NCBI RefSeq assembly: GCF_000316625.1
Contig: NC_019676.1
Location: 1,475,001-1,539,000 of the forward strand
Origin: Nostoc sp. PCC 7107
GTDB lineage: Bacteria; Cyanobacteriota; Cyanobacteriia; Cyanobacteriales; Nostocaceae
Direction: 5' to 3'
DNA: 64,000 nucleotides
Both the position numbers and the translations under genes were made by a program. The notes under the pieces were generated by a model. It worked only from the letters and a program-made list of their open reading frames with translations, had not been told where the DNA came from and searched no databases. Shown in pieces: positions 54,575 to 63,812 of the stretch (position 1 is its first letter; each line of letters opens with the position of its first letter).

Positions 54575-54700
54575 CAACCCTTTCCTTATCTTCGCGCAGC
54601 AAAGACAGAGAAGGGGAGTAATACTCAAAGTCTCTAACGCCACTTGCTACAGCACGGGAAACCCGCGCAACGCAGTTACTCTTCCTGGTAAGGGAGAAGT
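54575..54700. repeat. interspersed repeat between kinase and MITE
   Basis: Contains AACGCCACTTGCT, CACGGGAAACCCGC and AACGCAGTTAC, the same kind of repeat seen at 4211-4327 and within copy 1 of the CTAGTAC element. A short ORF across it (54546-54806) is not a gene. Confidence 0.6.
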
Positions 54701-54774
54701 TTTAAGAATAAGTTGCACATCGCGTAAATGTGCTACGGAAGAATATGTCAAATTTATCAGGCTAGAAAAAATTC

Positions 54775-54882
54775 AGGACTTACGCAAAAATTCCCAAAAA
54801 GCTTAATTTATCGTAGACTAGAAGCGGCTTTCCGAAGGGTACCGCTAAGTAGCTAAGAAATCATAGACTCTGCGTAAGTCCT
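54775..54882. mobile_element. MITE-like element with AGGACTTACGCA ends
   Basis: AGGACTTACGCA (54775-54786) and TGCGTAAGTCCT (54871-54882) are exact 12-bp inverted ends of a 108-bp element. A right-type end occurs alone at 63725-63736. No target duplication is certain; AAAATT flanks both sides loosely. The ends are of a kind common in Nostocales. Confidence 0.75.
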
Positions 54883-54900
54883 AAAATTAATGCTGCAATA

Positions 54901-56430
54901 TCAGGAATTTAAACTTCCAGTATTTTTATAAAAATGCAATATGCCAAAATCCAAAAATTGACCATTGGATTGTTCACCAGTCGGAAATGCGGTAACACCA
55001 AAGAAATAAACACCTTCTCTTTGAGGATTTTGTTCTGGGTACAAAGCAATAGTAATTTGTGTACCAGGATTTACTGGCGGGTCAAAAGTAATTGATACTG
55101 TCCTAGTGTTTTGGTCTTTGCTAATATCTCTTAAACTTAGCTTCTTTCCTTTCTCAGAACGTGTTCCTTCAAAAGCTGCAATGTTTTTGAGTTGAAAGTT
55201 GATGTCATCTAAACCTTCATGCTGGTTAATCGTAATTTTTTGCAACGTTGTTCCAGCTTCTTTTGGTACTTGAATTGTAAAGTAATAAGTTGCTCCTAGG
55301 GTATTGACTTGATTGTAAGTGCTTACTACTTCGACTAAGCGCGGGTGTTGGACAAAAGAGATTCTGTTTGGCAAAGCAGATGGTACTGGAGTATGTACCA
55401 GCTTGTCTTTCGGTGATGTAAGACGAGGTGATGGTGCTGGAGTAGGTGGCGGCTCGTTCGGTGATGTCACACGAGATGATGGAATTGACGATGAGTTGAT
55501 TTTTGCTGGTGTAATCTGTGGTGATGAGGTAGTGACTGGTGGTTGATTCAGAGATGGCTGAGGTTTAGCAACTGAAGTTATCAAATTATTTCTATTACTA
55601 TCATTTGTCTGATTGAAGGCAAAAGAACCTACTAAAGAAGAAGATTCCCAAGGCGTTTGTTTTCCACCAGTTGTTTTGAGTACCTCAGTCCGCACTTGTT
55701 TAAACATTTGCTCCACATCTAAGCTGGGAGTTTTCATATGGCGTAGTAAAGCTGTAGTGTAGGGGCTATTGCGCCCATCTCCATCTAGGGCAACTTTTCC
55801 GGGTGCAGTAGCATAAGCAATAAGCGTACCTTTAACGGCTTGTGTTGGTGCAGCTAAACCACGCTGTAAAGAACGCCATTGACGACTAGCAAAGGGATTA
55901 TTCCGGCAAGCATCTAAAATAATAAAATTGGCATCGTTAGCCGCATCTTCCATAACATTTAGCACTTTGCCCACAGGCATTGCTTCATAACGTACATCCT
56001 GTTCTCGTTTCAGCCGAGCATTTACGGGTATTAAGTAATTTTCTCCGTCTACTTGGATTCCGTGGCCTGCGAAGTAAAATAGTCCTACTCCTCCTTGACG
56101 CAAGTGGCGATTAAAGTTCTCAATAGCTTCTTCCATCTGCCGTAAATTTGCATCTTTGAGTAGTATGGTCTTAAATCCTAATTGTTCTAAGGATTTAGCA
56201 ATATCTGTGGCATCATTGACAGGATTCGCTAAGGTATCCGTCAATTTATAATTGGCGTTACCAATAATCAGCGCCGTGCGTTGTTGACGTTGAACAAGGA
56301 CTGGATTTTGGGCAATAGCTTTGCCTGCGATCGCTACACTTTCTCCTATCTTTGGGTGAGTTAAACTAAACGTTAATGGCCACAATAGTGCCGCAGTTCC
56401 TAACAATAGTTGCCATTTTTGCCACAACAT
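54901..56430 (-). CDS. orthocaspase (peptidase C14) with C-terminal DUF2808-like domain
   Basis: From the ATG at 56430 (AGAAG ahead of it) the product is 509 residues with an N-terminal signal-like hydrophobic segment (about 6-25). The caspase domain has the catalytic His in FYFAGHGIQ (H123) and Cys in ILDACRNNPF (C175), and TAPGKVALDGDGRNSPYT. After a Pro/Ser/Thr-rich linker (about 280-345) the last 150 residues resemble DUF2808 (FTIQVPKEAGTTLQKITINQ). Caspase homologues of this class cleave after Arg/Lys. The exported form with a DUF2808-like tail suggests a surface or periplasmic role. No partner is adjacent. Confidence 0.85.
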   Translation of the reverse strand: MLWQKWQLLLGTAALLWPLTFSLTHPKIGESVAIAGKAIAQNPVLVQRQQRTALIIGNANYKLTDTLANPVNDATDIAKSLEQLGFKTILLKDANLRQMEEAIENFNRHLRQGGVGLFYFAGHGIQVDGENYLIPVNARLKREQDVRYEAMPVGKVLNVMEDAANDANFIILDACRNNPFASRQWRSLQRGLAAPTQAVKGTLIAYATAPGKVALDGDGRNSPYTTALLRHMKTPSLDVEQMFKQVRTEVLKTTGGKQTPWESSSLVGSFAFNQTNDSNRNNLITSVAKPQPSLNQPPVTTSSPQITPAKINSSSIPSSRVTSPNEPPPTPAPSPRLTSPKDKLVHTPVPSALPNRISFVQHPRLVEVVSTYNQVNTLGATYYFTIQVPKEAGTTLQKITINQHEGLDDINFQLKNIAAFEGTRSEKGKKLSLRDISKDQNTRTVSITFDPPVNPGTQITIALYPEQNPQREGVYFFGVTAFPTGEQSNGQFLDFGILHFYKNTGSLNS

Positions 56431-56613
56431 TTTGTTACTTCTCACTCAATATCTATATAAAAATTAAAATTTGATTATCTAATCTAAATTTTAATTCATT
56501 GTACTCCTATTCCATTGTTAGATTACCTAAATTTTTTTAACTAACCGCAAAGAACGAAAAGATTTTAGGATAGGCATGATCATGCCCATCCTCACTAATA
56601 TGTTGTTAATTTA

Positions 56614-58104
56614 TCAGTTTGCTTGTAACAAAGTTTCACCACGTTGATAAATTTCTCTGGCATAGTCTGTCCAAGTACCTTGTCCCCAATAACGAAAACA
56701 GCTAGTTTGCAGTAAGAAATTATATAGTAATGTCTGGCGGTATTGAGATTGTTTTGTAATCGTTTCAGATTCACCATTTAACAGTGATTTATTTACTTTT
56801 TCATGAAATAACTTGCTAAGTTGGTTCATCGGAGACAACACATTTTCATATCCTTTGACCCAACTGATATGATTCGTCCAAGAAGCACCATCTACATGAA
56901 AATTAGGATTACTTTGTTTTAATTCTTGGATGGCATTTTCTACAGCTTCAGGGTGACAATTATCAGGTGCAACTCTCTGCCAAATTTGATATTGTCCGAT
57001 TGGTTGACAAGCTGGATAATCTTCTGGGTTGCAACCTGCGGCTTCAATTAATTCTAAATATTCTGTGCCGCACACCCCAATAACGCCAGATTTTCCACCA
57101 CCATGATTGACCATATCCCACCAAGCTTGTTTGAAAGCACTGGGAAATTCATTCATCATCACGCCACCATTTTCACCATCACCAATTTGACTAACAATTG
57201 GTGGTACTAATACATTACCTATTTTTTGTTTCGAGAGGGTTTTTGCTTCGTAGTATGGTTGCATTTGAGCAACTAGTTTTGTATCAGAACCTTGAGTTTT
57301 AATTAAAGCGGTGATGCTAATTGTTTCGCCTTGAGAATTACGGGCAATTAAACGGTGTGGTAGATGTTTGTAACTTAAAGATTCACCATTAATTGTTTCT
57401 ACAGAATGTTCTTGGACTAGTAACCAGCGATAACCGCATTCTTTGAGTGCTTTGATAAATTCAAATAGGGTATCGGGGTGGTTTGGTAGGTGCATTTCTG
57501 GCGGCGAAAAACCTTTGACTCGCGCCAAGGCTTCCCAGCCAAAAATAGCTGCAAAATGTTGTTGCCAAGCAATAATATGTAATTTAATATCGGGTATTGG
57601 TGTGGAAGGAACAACAGCATGACTCCACATTGTTCCCAACCATTCAACGTAAGGTTGATAAGTAGGAGCGCAAGTAATCCGTTTGAGGTTGTCAAGGATA
57701 TCGTTGCGTCCCATCTGACGCAATCCCCACAACAAATTGCCAGAGTAATCTAACATAACGCGGGGATTGCAACCTTGGCTAACAAGTTCGGGAATAAAAT
57801 CTCCCATCCGGCTATAGCAATAAGCAAAAGGCGCAGCGTTGTGGTTATCGCCTTCGTTAGGATGTTCAAACATATATTGCAGATTGCTGATCAGTTCGCC
57901 GTTGTATCCTGCGGGGATAGTTGGCTGGTGCATGTGTAAGGCGATCGCAAATACTGCATTGACATCCTCTAACTTGATATTAGTTGAGGGTAAAAAAACG
58001 GGTTCGTTGTGGTTGACTACAGCAAGCACCTCATTTTCCCATCCAGAAATACTTGGTAAGCCATCAATGATTTCTGGTGGGACAGTTGTAGGTAAGGAAA
58101 GCAT
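56614..58104 (-). CDS. glycoside hydrolase family 57
   Basis: The ATG at 58104 (MLSLPTTVPPEIIDGLPSI) gives 496 residues. GH57 features are visible: AIALHMHQPTIPAGY (conserved HxHQP), a long (beta/alpha)7 barrel, GFSPPEMHLPN (glutamate in the nucleophile position of the family motif) and IGDGENGGVMMNEFP (likely acid/base region). GH57 enzymes act on alpha-glucans such as glycogen, as amylopullulanases or branching enzymes. Secretion signals are absent, so it probably works on intracellular glycogen. It may be co-transcribed with nothing; the next gene starts 45 bp upstream on the same strand with its own features. Confidence 0.85.
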   Translation of the reverse strand: MLSLPTTVPPEIIDGLPSISGWENEVLAVVNHNEPVFLPSTNIKLEDVNAVFAIALHMHQPTIPAGYNGELISNLQYMFEHPNEGDNHNAAPFAYCYSRMGDFIPELVSQGCNPRVMLDYSGNLLWGLRQMGRNDILDNLKRITCAPTYQPYVEWLGTMWSHAVVPSTPIPDIKLHIIAWQQHFAAIFGWEALARVKGFSPPEMHLPNHPDTLFEFIKALKECGYRWLLVQEHSVETINGESLSYKHLPHRLIARNSQGETISITALIKTQGSDTKLVAQMQPYYEAKTLSKQKIGNVLVPPIVSQIGDGENGGVMMNEFPSAFKQAWWDMVNHGGGKSGVIGVCGTEYLELIEAAGCNPEDYPACQPIGQYQIWQRVAPDNCHPEAVENAIQELKQSNPNFHVDGASWTNHISWVKGYENVLSPMNQLSKLFHEKVNKSLLNGESETITKQSQYRQTLLYNFLLQTSCFRYWGQGTWTDYAREIYQRGETLLQAN

Positions 58105-58182
58105 AAAGTATGAGGAATAAAACTTTTCATCCCTCATACTGTATCTTTATTGTTGCAGTAGGCGATCGCGTCCTACAATCTC

Positions 58183-59058
58183 TTAAGACTTACGTGGAGA
58201 CAGCAACGAATCCATATTCCTCGAAAAGAAGGAATCGCAGAAACGATTGATTCTGCTTAATAGACTGGGTTTTTCAACAACGTGCTGCTGTTTTGGTGGT
58301 GTGGCGATTTTTAAAATCAACTCCAGCAACCAAGGGGCGAGGCGTTGACACCACACAGCTAGATGACTTTGCCATCCTACTAAAATTTCTGGTGCATCAT
58401 TCTGCAATCCGACTATCAATGCTTGCGCTACTTGTTGCGGTGTCATAGGGATCACCCAACGGAATAGTTGCAAGTCGCGCACCATATCTGTGTCGGTGAG
58501 AGAAGGTAATAAGGCTTTGACTTGAATATTGTACTCGGCTAGTTCTTGGCGTAAGGCTTGGGTAAATCCTAAGATGGCAAACTTGGTGGCTGAATATGTT
58601 GCCATCGTCGGTGCAGCGACTTTCCCCATTAAACTAGAGACATTGACAATTATCCCTTGTCTTTGACTAGCCATCCGTCGAGCAATCAAACTAGTGAGGG
58701 TATACATTCCCAACAAATTCACCGAAAGTTCTTCTTGCACTTGGAAAAGTTTAGAACGCAAGAATGAAGTTTGATATGCAACTCCTGCACAGTTTACCAG
58801 TAGATGAATTGGGCCATGATTGCGCCATAGTTGCGCTACAGCAATATTTACTTCAGTGGCGCGAGTTAAATCTAGTGTCATGATGACGGCTTCTGTTCCC
58901 AGCGCTTCGATTTCTTCCGCGACTTCAGTTAATTTTTGGCGATCGCGTGCGATTAAAATTAGCTTTTTCATTCCTTGTTGCGCCAGCGCTAGGGCGATCG
59001 CTTTACCAATACCACGAGAAGCCCCTGTTATTAGAGCAACATTACCTTGAATCTTCAT
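58183..59058 (-). CDS. short-chain dehydrogenase/reductase
   Basis: The 291-residue product is a classical SDR: VALITGASRGIGKAIALAL near the N-terminus (TGxxxGxG), NCAGVAYQ, NVSSLMGKVAAP (catalytic Ser) and the YSATK motif (YxxxK). The C-terminus carries a hydrophobic stretch (about 235-255) that may anchor it to a membrane. The substrate is unknown. I considered HetN, the heterocyst-inhibiting SDR, but the HetN-specific RGSGR motif is absent. It stands alone with a 755-bp upstream region. Confidence 0.88.
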   Translation of the reverse strand: MKIQGNVALITGASRGIGKAIALALAQQGMKKLILIARDRQKLTEVAEEIEALGTEAVIMTLDLTRATEVNIAVAQLWRNHGPIHLLVNCAGVAYQTSFLRSKLFQVQEELSVNLLGMYTLTSLIARRMASQRQGIIVNVSSLMGKVAAPTMATYSATKFAILGFTQALRQELAEYNIQVKALLPSLTDTDMVRDLQLFRWVIPMTPQQVAQALIVGLQNDAPEILVGWQSHLAVWCQRLAPWLLELILKIATPPKQQHVVEKPSLLSRINRFCDSFFSRNMDSLLSPRKS

Positions 59059-59813
59059 CAGTTTTCATCTCCAGAATTTAAGTCTTAATCCACGTTTTTG
59101 GTTTGCAGATAGACGCAATTACAGCTACTCGTTTCCCGCGGGTAAGACAAATCATCAATTATTGTTGAATTTCAGAGGAGAACTCAGATGTGAGCAAATC
59201 CGATATTTTTGTGTCAATCTGCATTGCGGAAATCCTCTCTCTGCCTTCCAAATGGCAAATCAATACTTTACGCTATTGGCTGAATAGATATGGCTCATAA
59301 TTTTTACCTCTTTTAGATTCAGAGCGTTGATCAGCAGCGTTGCTAAACACACGTTAACAACAAAATCAAGTAGTAGCAATATTTTTTAATAAGAATTTCT
59401 TAACACTTTGTAACCAAGAGGATATATATATCAAATATTTTGGGAAATAAGTTTTTATGAATACTGCTAGATAAATATCACCATTCCTTGACAATCAGTT
59501 GTGAAGTCTACAGATTCAGCGAGATAGAGGAAGCTGATATGGACTAAAAGACAGAATAAAGACGCAAAAAGTCATAATATTAGAGAATAGGGAATCAGCT
59601 TGAAAGTCCCTGCGTATAAGTATTTGATGATAAGTTTTATCTTAATCTAGCTGGCATTGTCTATAAAAGTCTTATGTCCACCTTATGCAATAAGACAGGG
59701 ATCAATGATTTCAGAAAGGGGATCTTTTAATTAATAAATAATTTGATAAATCTGTGTATATTGATTAAATTTAGTAGAAAAATACAAGATGACAAATGGC
59801 AACCAGCTATTAA
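59059..59813. other. 755-bp intergenic region
   Basis: No credible ORF, tRNA or MITE. It must include the SDR promoter (near 59058) and, on the other side, the 3' end of the helix-hairpin-helix gene. Only A/T-rich DNA and isolated short inverted repeats are visible. Confidence 0.5.
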
Positions 59814-60350
59814 TTAAAATCGCAGAAAATACATTAATTGAGCGATCGCTTCGGCAGACAACTGTAATCTTTGCTGAAAATCGGCTAAATTACGGTATGC
59901 TCCACATGTTAGGCGATTTTCCACCACAGCTTGAGCCAGAGATACATCAATAAATGGCGTTTGCTCCAACATCTCGACTGTGGCGGTATTTGGGTTAACT
60001 AAATGAGTGGAATGAACCAGAGATTCATTGTCATAGTAAACAAAATGCAGTAGTGGTTCTAATGGCTTGAGACGCGGCACAGGTAAACTCAACGCTGCGG
60101 CAATATCTTCGATACAGTAAAATTTAACCCCAGAACGGGAAAGTTCGACAAGCGATCGCGCCTGGTGAATTGACAAACCCGGTAAGCGCAACCAATCATC
60201 CACCGTTGCTTGATTCGCATCAATGCGAATCCCCAATTGTGCCGCTATTTGAATTTCTTCGCCAGATTGCAACCGATAGTAAGGATCATTGAGCAATTTG
60301 GCGCGAAGTTTTTGTAACTTGAAGTTTAAAGGTAGCCAATTGTGCATCAT
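59814..60350 (-). CDS. helix-hairpin-helix protein, ComEA-like
   Basis: The 178-residue product has two HhH-type segments: IDANQATVDDWLRLPGLSIHQARSLVE (about residues 52-78) and VNPNTATVEMLEQTPFIDVSLAQAVVENR (about 118-146), each with the small-residue turn typical of ComEA-like DNA-binding domains. There is no signal peptide or membrane helix, so it is a cytosolic DNA-binding candidate rather than the exported ComEA receptor. It is 11 bp from the TM2-protein gene, suggesting one operon. DNA binding is inferred from the fold. Confidence 0.75.
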   Translation of the reverse strand: MMHNWLPLNFKLQKLRAKLLNDPYYRLQSGEEIQIAAQLGIRIDANQATVDDWLRLPGLSIHQARSLVELSRSGVKFYCIEDIAAALSLPVPRLKPLEPLLHFVYYDNESLVHSTHLVNPNTATVEMLEQTPFIDVSLAQAVVENRLTCGAYRNLADFQQRLQLSAEAIAQLMYFLRF

Positions 60351-60361
60351 CTTTACTTATA

Positions 60362-60736
60362 TCAAGAAATTTGGTCGAGCAGCTGGCGGCGCTTTTGCTC
60401 AAATTCATATTCCGAAATCAAACCATCTTGGCGGAGTGTATCTAACTCACGCAAAGCTTTGGCGATGCTTTCCACTTGATTACTTGTTTGTTGAGAAAAC
60501 TTGACGGGTGACTTACCCTGATTAAAATTTCGGTCAAAAGCTTCTTCATCTTGGGCTAAATACCAAACACCTTCAATAGCACTAGCTACCTTGGGGATTG
60601 GTGTCCAAGAAAGCAGAACATATAAAATCCCCCACAATGGCTGTCCCAAATAAAACTTGTGTAAGCCTGAAATGGTTAGTGTACCAGAAAAAGCTAGAAC
60701 AGCGGCGATACTGCGGCTTTTGCGTTTCGTTAACAT
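60362..60736 (-). CDS. TM2-domain protein with SHOCT-like tail
   Basis: The 124-residue product begins with the TM2 pattern (two helices with GLHKFYLGQPLWGILYVLLSW between about residues 24 and 45) and ends with a short acidic/helical SHOCT-like motif (LRELDTLRQDGLISEYEFEQKRRQLL). Proteins of this build are small membrane proteins of unknown function, common in cyanobacteria; SHOCT motifs may mediate oligomerisation. It precedes the HhH gene by 11 bp, so the two share a transcript. ATG at 60736. Confidence 0.82.
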   Translation of the reverse strand: MLTKRKSRSIAAVLAFSGTLTISGLHKFYLGQPLWGILYVLLSWTPIPKVASAIEGVWYLAQDEEAFDRNFNQGKSPVKFSQQTSNQVESIAKALRELDTLRQDGLISEYEFEQKRRQLLDQIS

Positions 60737-60928
60737 ATTTATTATAAATTTACCACTATCACAGTTAGGTCAATCAAACAGCGATCGTAGCAAAATAACC
60801 ACATAAGTTCAGCATCATATCGTCTCTAAAGATAGCCAAAATCCAGCCCTATCCTGATGCTATCTTAAAATATTCTTAGCAAGGTTGGGCCGCATGGGTG
60901 TTGAGGGTGAGATTAAAGGCGATCGTGA

Positions 60929-63400
60929 TTATAGGTCTTCATAAGGTCCAAGAAATCTTTCCCCATTAAAATGAATCATGTGATCAGGTTGATCTGCTAT
61001 CCACACTTCTGTTTCCCAAGAAATTTCAGCTAGATACCGAGTCATTTCCTGACGACTGGGAAAGGCAGTTACAAACACCAATCCTTTACGGCTAGACTGA
61101 AAAAGTTGCTTTAATTCGTTGCGGCGTTTCAAGTTTACCGGGCCATGACTTGTTACAGCCTCTATTAATATCAGCCAGTCTTGTTGCTCATAATAAACTA
61201 CAATATCTGGCATTTTACCGTGAGTGTCTATCTCAATTCCCAGTTCTCGAAATTTCTGAGTTTCATTGATAATAAACTTATTTCCAGCATCACCTACATA
61301 AAGAACAAAACCTCCTGGTGTAAATTTAGGACAGAAACTTTCTAAAATGTCTTTTATTAATAAGTTCTGTCCACCTGATGAAAGCTGAATAGCTTGACCA
61401 TTAGGTAGGGTTACAGGAATTATTGGTCTATTTCGCTTTCTGTCCTGCAATAAATTTGTCACTGAAATAGCATAATTGTGACGAGCTTCTTCCCATTGCT
61501 CAAAACCGTAGGATTTAATCAGCGAGAATGCTTGTTGATGAAGTTGATAACACCATTTTGGACTGTTAATTGGTCGATTGGGTTGATCTGGATTCTCCAC
61601 AACTATCCCCATCTGCACAAACTGGTGCATTGTCTGTCTTCGCACTGTTTCGCGTGTATTCGGTGCATATTGTTTACCGTAGTGATCACAAAACCAATCC
61701 ATCATTTCTGTAATTCCGCGTCTTGGCGCTGTTGCTTGATACCAAAGTGTGTCAGGGCGAATATCTGCTAAAGCCAGTAAACACAGTGCTGAACGTTCGT
61801 TCTGTTGAGCTTTAGGAGCAGAAATAGCTTTGAGAATTGCTAACGCCTCCTCAATTCGTTTACTCGCCTGAATTGCATTTATGGCTTCGCTCATAATCGA
61901 CAAAGTTTGATGAACAACTTGATCAAGTTGCTTCTGATCTAAGTGAGAATCACCAATTTGGCTTCCTAATCGAATTAAATCATCTTTGCTGGGGTATTTA
62001 AGTTTACGTAAGTCTGTAGCGTTGACTTGTGTGTGTCCACTAAATTGGCGGAAGTAACTATCTAATAAAGTTGAATTGAGAAATGCTGTTAAACCTCGTG
62101 CTAAATCAGGGTTCATTCCCTGACCTTGAGCATGGTAGTAATTTAAGTGGTTTTCTATACCAATGACCAAGGAATCCCCTGGAGAAGACACAGCAGCCAC
62201 AACACGACGCTTTTCTTCTTTAGCAGAAAACCGCTTTGTTAAAACATACCAACCCGATGGTACTAACCATTTTGCTGTTTCTGGGTTTTGTGTAATAGCG
62301 ATCGCTTTACGAGGATTATTCGGGGGAAAACATACTTTTCCTGCCTTGATAGCTTCTGGATAAATCAATGGCACACTGTTATCATCGCAACAAGTTCTCA
62401 ACGCTGATTTGAGCCGAAAATCTACAACTGGCCCCGTCGAAACTTCTAAGCCAAGGTCATCTAAAGTAGATGAAAATTGATTCATTTGCGCTCTCAAATA
62501 ATCTTCAAGAGAGTTGGTCACAATATGAATAAAACTTTCAGAATCATGAGTATCAACAACTTGGTTATAAGGAACATACCTCAGTTCTGCAAATTCATCT
62601 AACTTGCTTTCAATATTTCTAGTGATTTCTACATTTTTATGTCTAACTTTAGTTTTTATCGCGTGGAAAATAATATTTTCTTGTAATACTTTATCTTCTG
62701 TAAAAGCGGCTGAACGACTTTCAAATATATGAATTTTTGCGAGTGCCATAGTTTGCAAAAAAGCTTGCCTAAAAGGTCTAAAATAAAGGCCATTGCAAAA
62801 ACTTCTAGGCGTAATAGCAACTATTTCTCCGTTGTCAGACAAATTTAAAACAGTTAGCCAAACAAATGCGCTATATAAATTTACAGTCTCAATTCCTAGT
62901 TGTGCCAGGATTTTTCTTTCAATTGATTGGCTATTAATTTTTTTATAAGGTGGGTTAAGAATTGCATGGGTAAAGCTATTAGATGACTGATTAAAAAGTG
63001 GTAAATCTATTTCACTAATATCCTGAATAAAACTTTTTTGATATAAGCAATAATTTGCTATAATTCCGATTTTTTCTAAAGCGATACAACATTCTGTCAG
63101 GCATTGTCTCAAAGATGGGATAAAAGCTGATTCAATTTCATACGCTGTGAGCAAACAACTTTCGACATTGTGAGGATTTGCTAATAGCTGTTCGACCAAT
63201 GCAGCAGTTAACGCACCAACTCCAGCCCCCGGATCTAAAAGACTAATATGACCAGATAAATTGCTGAATTTCCTCGCCATCAACTGTGCAACTGGAGCGG
63301 GAGTGAAAAACTGTCCCAATTCACTGCGCTGTTTTAAATTCAGTTTTGAGGAGAAATGAACCCTTTTAATATCAGTCGAGTCTGTGAGGAATGTCGTCAT
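60929..63400 (-). CDS. single-chain restriction-modification enzyme: N6-adenine methylase fused to BsuBI/PstI-type nuclease
   Basis: The 823-residue product has an N-terminal gamma-type DNA adenine methylase: GQFFTP (29-34), DPGAGVG (56-62, SAM site) and NPPY (149-152). The middle is target-recognition-like. The C-terminal part matches the BsuBI/PstI nuclease family: LYVGDAGNK, MPDIVVYYEQQDWLILIEAV (PD at 731-732, Glu 747) and TSHGPVNLKRRNEL (Lys/Arg at 757-759), giving a PD...ExK-type site. BsuBI and PstI cut CTGCAG. Fusion of both activities resembles type IIG/IIC enzymes. No separate methylase or S subunit is adjacent. Confidence 0.85.
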   Translation of the reverse strand: MTTFLTDSTDIKRVHFSSKLNLKQRSELGQFFTPAPVAQLMARKFSNLSGHISLLDPGAGVGALTAALVEQLLANPHNVESCLLTAYEIESAFIPSLRQCLTECCIALEKIGIIANYCLYQKSFIQDISEIDLPLFNQSSNSFTHAILNPPYKKINSQSIERKILAQLGIETVNLYSAFVWLTVLNLSDNGEIVAITPRSFCNGLYFRPFRQAFLQTMALAKIHIFESRSAAFTEDKVLQENIIFHAIKTKVRHKNVEITRNIESKLDEFAELRYVPYNQVVDTHDSESFIHIVTNSLEDYLRAQMNQFSSTLDDLGLEVSTGPVVDFRLKSALRTCCDDNSVPLIYPEAIKAGKVCFPPNNPRKAIAITQNPETAKWLVPSGWYVLTKRFSAKEEKRRVVAAVSSPGDSLVIGIENHLNYYHAQGQGMNPDLARGLTAFLNSTLLDSYFRQFSGHTQVNATDLRKLKYPSKDDLIRLGSQIGDSHLDQKQLDQVVHQTLSIMSEAINAIQASKRIEEALAILKAISAPKAQQNERSALCLLALADIRPDTLWYQATAPRRGITEMMDWFCDHYGKQYAPNTRETVRRQTMHQFVQMGIVVENPDQPNRPINSPKWCYQLHQQAFSLIKSYGFEQWEEARHNYAISVTNLLQDRKRNRPIIPVTLPNGQAIQLSSGGQNLLIKDILESFCPKFTPGGFVLYVGDAGNKFIINETQKFRELGIEIDTHGKMPDIVVYYEQQDWLILIEAVTSHGPVNLKRRNELKQLFQSSRKGLVFVTAFPSRQEMTRYLAEISWETEVWIADQPDHMIHFNGERFLGPYEDL

Positions 63401-63812
63401 TTTGATGTGAAAAAAATTAGCTTACTTGCAGGCTACGTTTAATAGCTTCAGATATCCTAAATTTCCTCTTTACTCATTGATAGAAAAAACCAAATATGCG
63501 TAGGGTTAAAAACTCATCTACTTCAGTAATCAAACACATTTTAGTTATATCTCTGAGGTTGACGTAGTGTACTTCACTAACTGGAAATGTGCTTTAAAGG
63601 CTAAACAAAAAAACCGCAGAAATATTTGGAGGGGGTTTGGGTGACGGTTGCGTCCCCCAATCGGGGGGCTTGGGGGAGAATCCCCTAAATCTTGGCTCAG
63701 AAAGACCATGATTAATTTGTACAGTGCGTAAGTCCTTGAGTCATTTAAGTAAATAATATTTTTATATCAAGTATGTAGTTCTAAAAGCGATCGCTTGACA
63801 ACTACTTGACAA
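63401..63812. other. intergenic region with a G-rich repeat block
   Basis: 412 bp without a gene between the R-M gene start and the partial gene at the edge. The block at 63631-63690 shares GGGGGTTTGGG and CAATCGGGGG / CTTGGGGGAGAATCC with the MITE at 26638-26849, but its 13-bp core is inverted. A TGCGTAAGTCCT end (63725-63736) belongs to the family at 54775. Confidence 0.55.

Noticed and set aside
54546-54806. 86-codon ORF after the sensor kinase
   Set aside because: It spans an interspersed repeat and enters a MITE; no start signal or domain.
58183-59058. SDR as HetN (heterocyst suppressor)
   Set aside because: The RGSGR motif and HetN-like N-terminus are missing and no hgl genes are adjacent.
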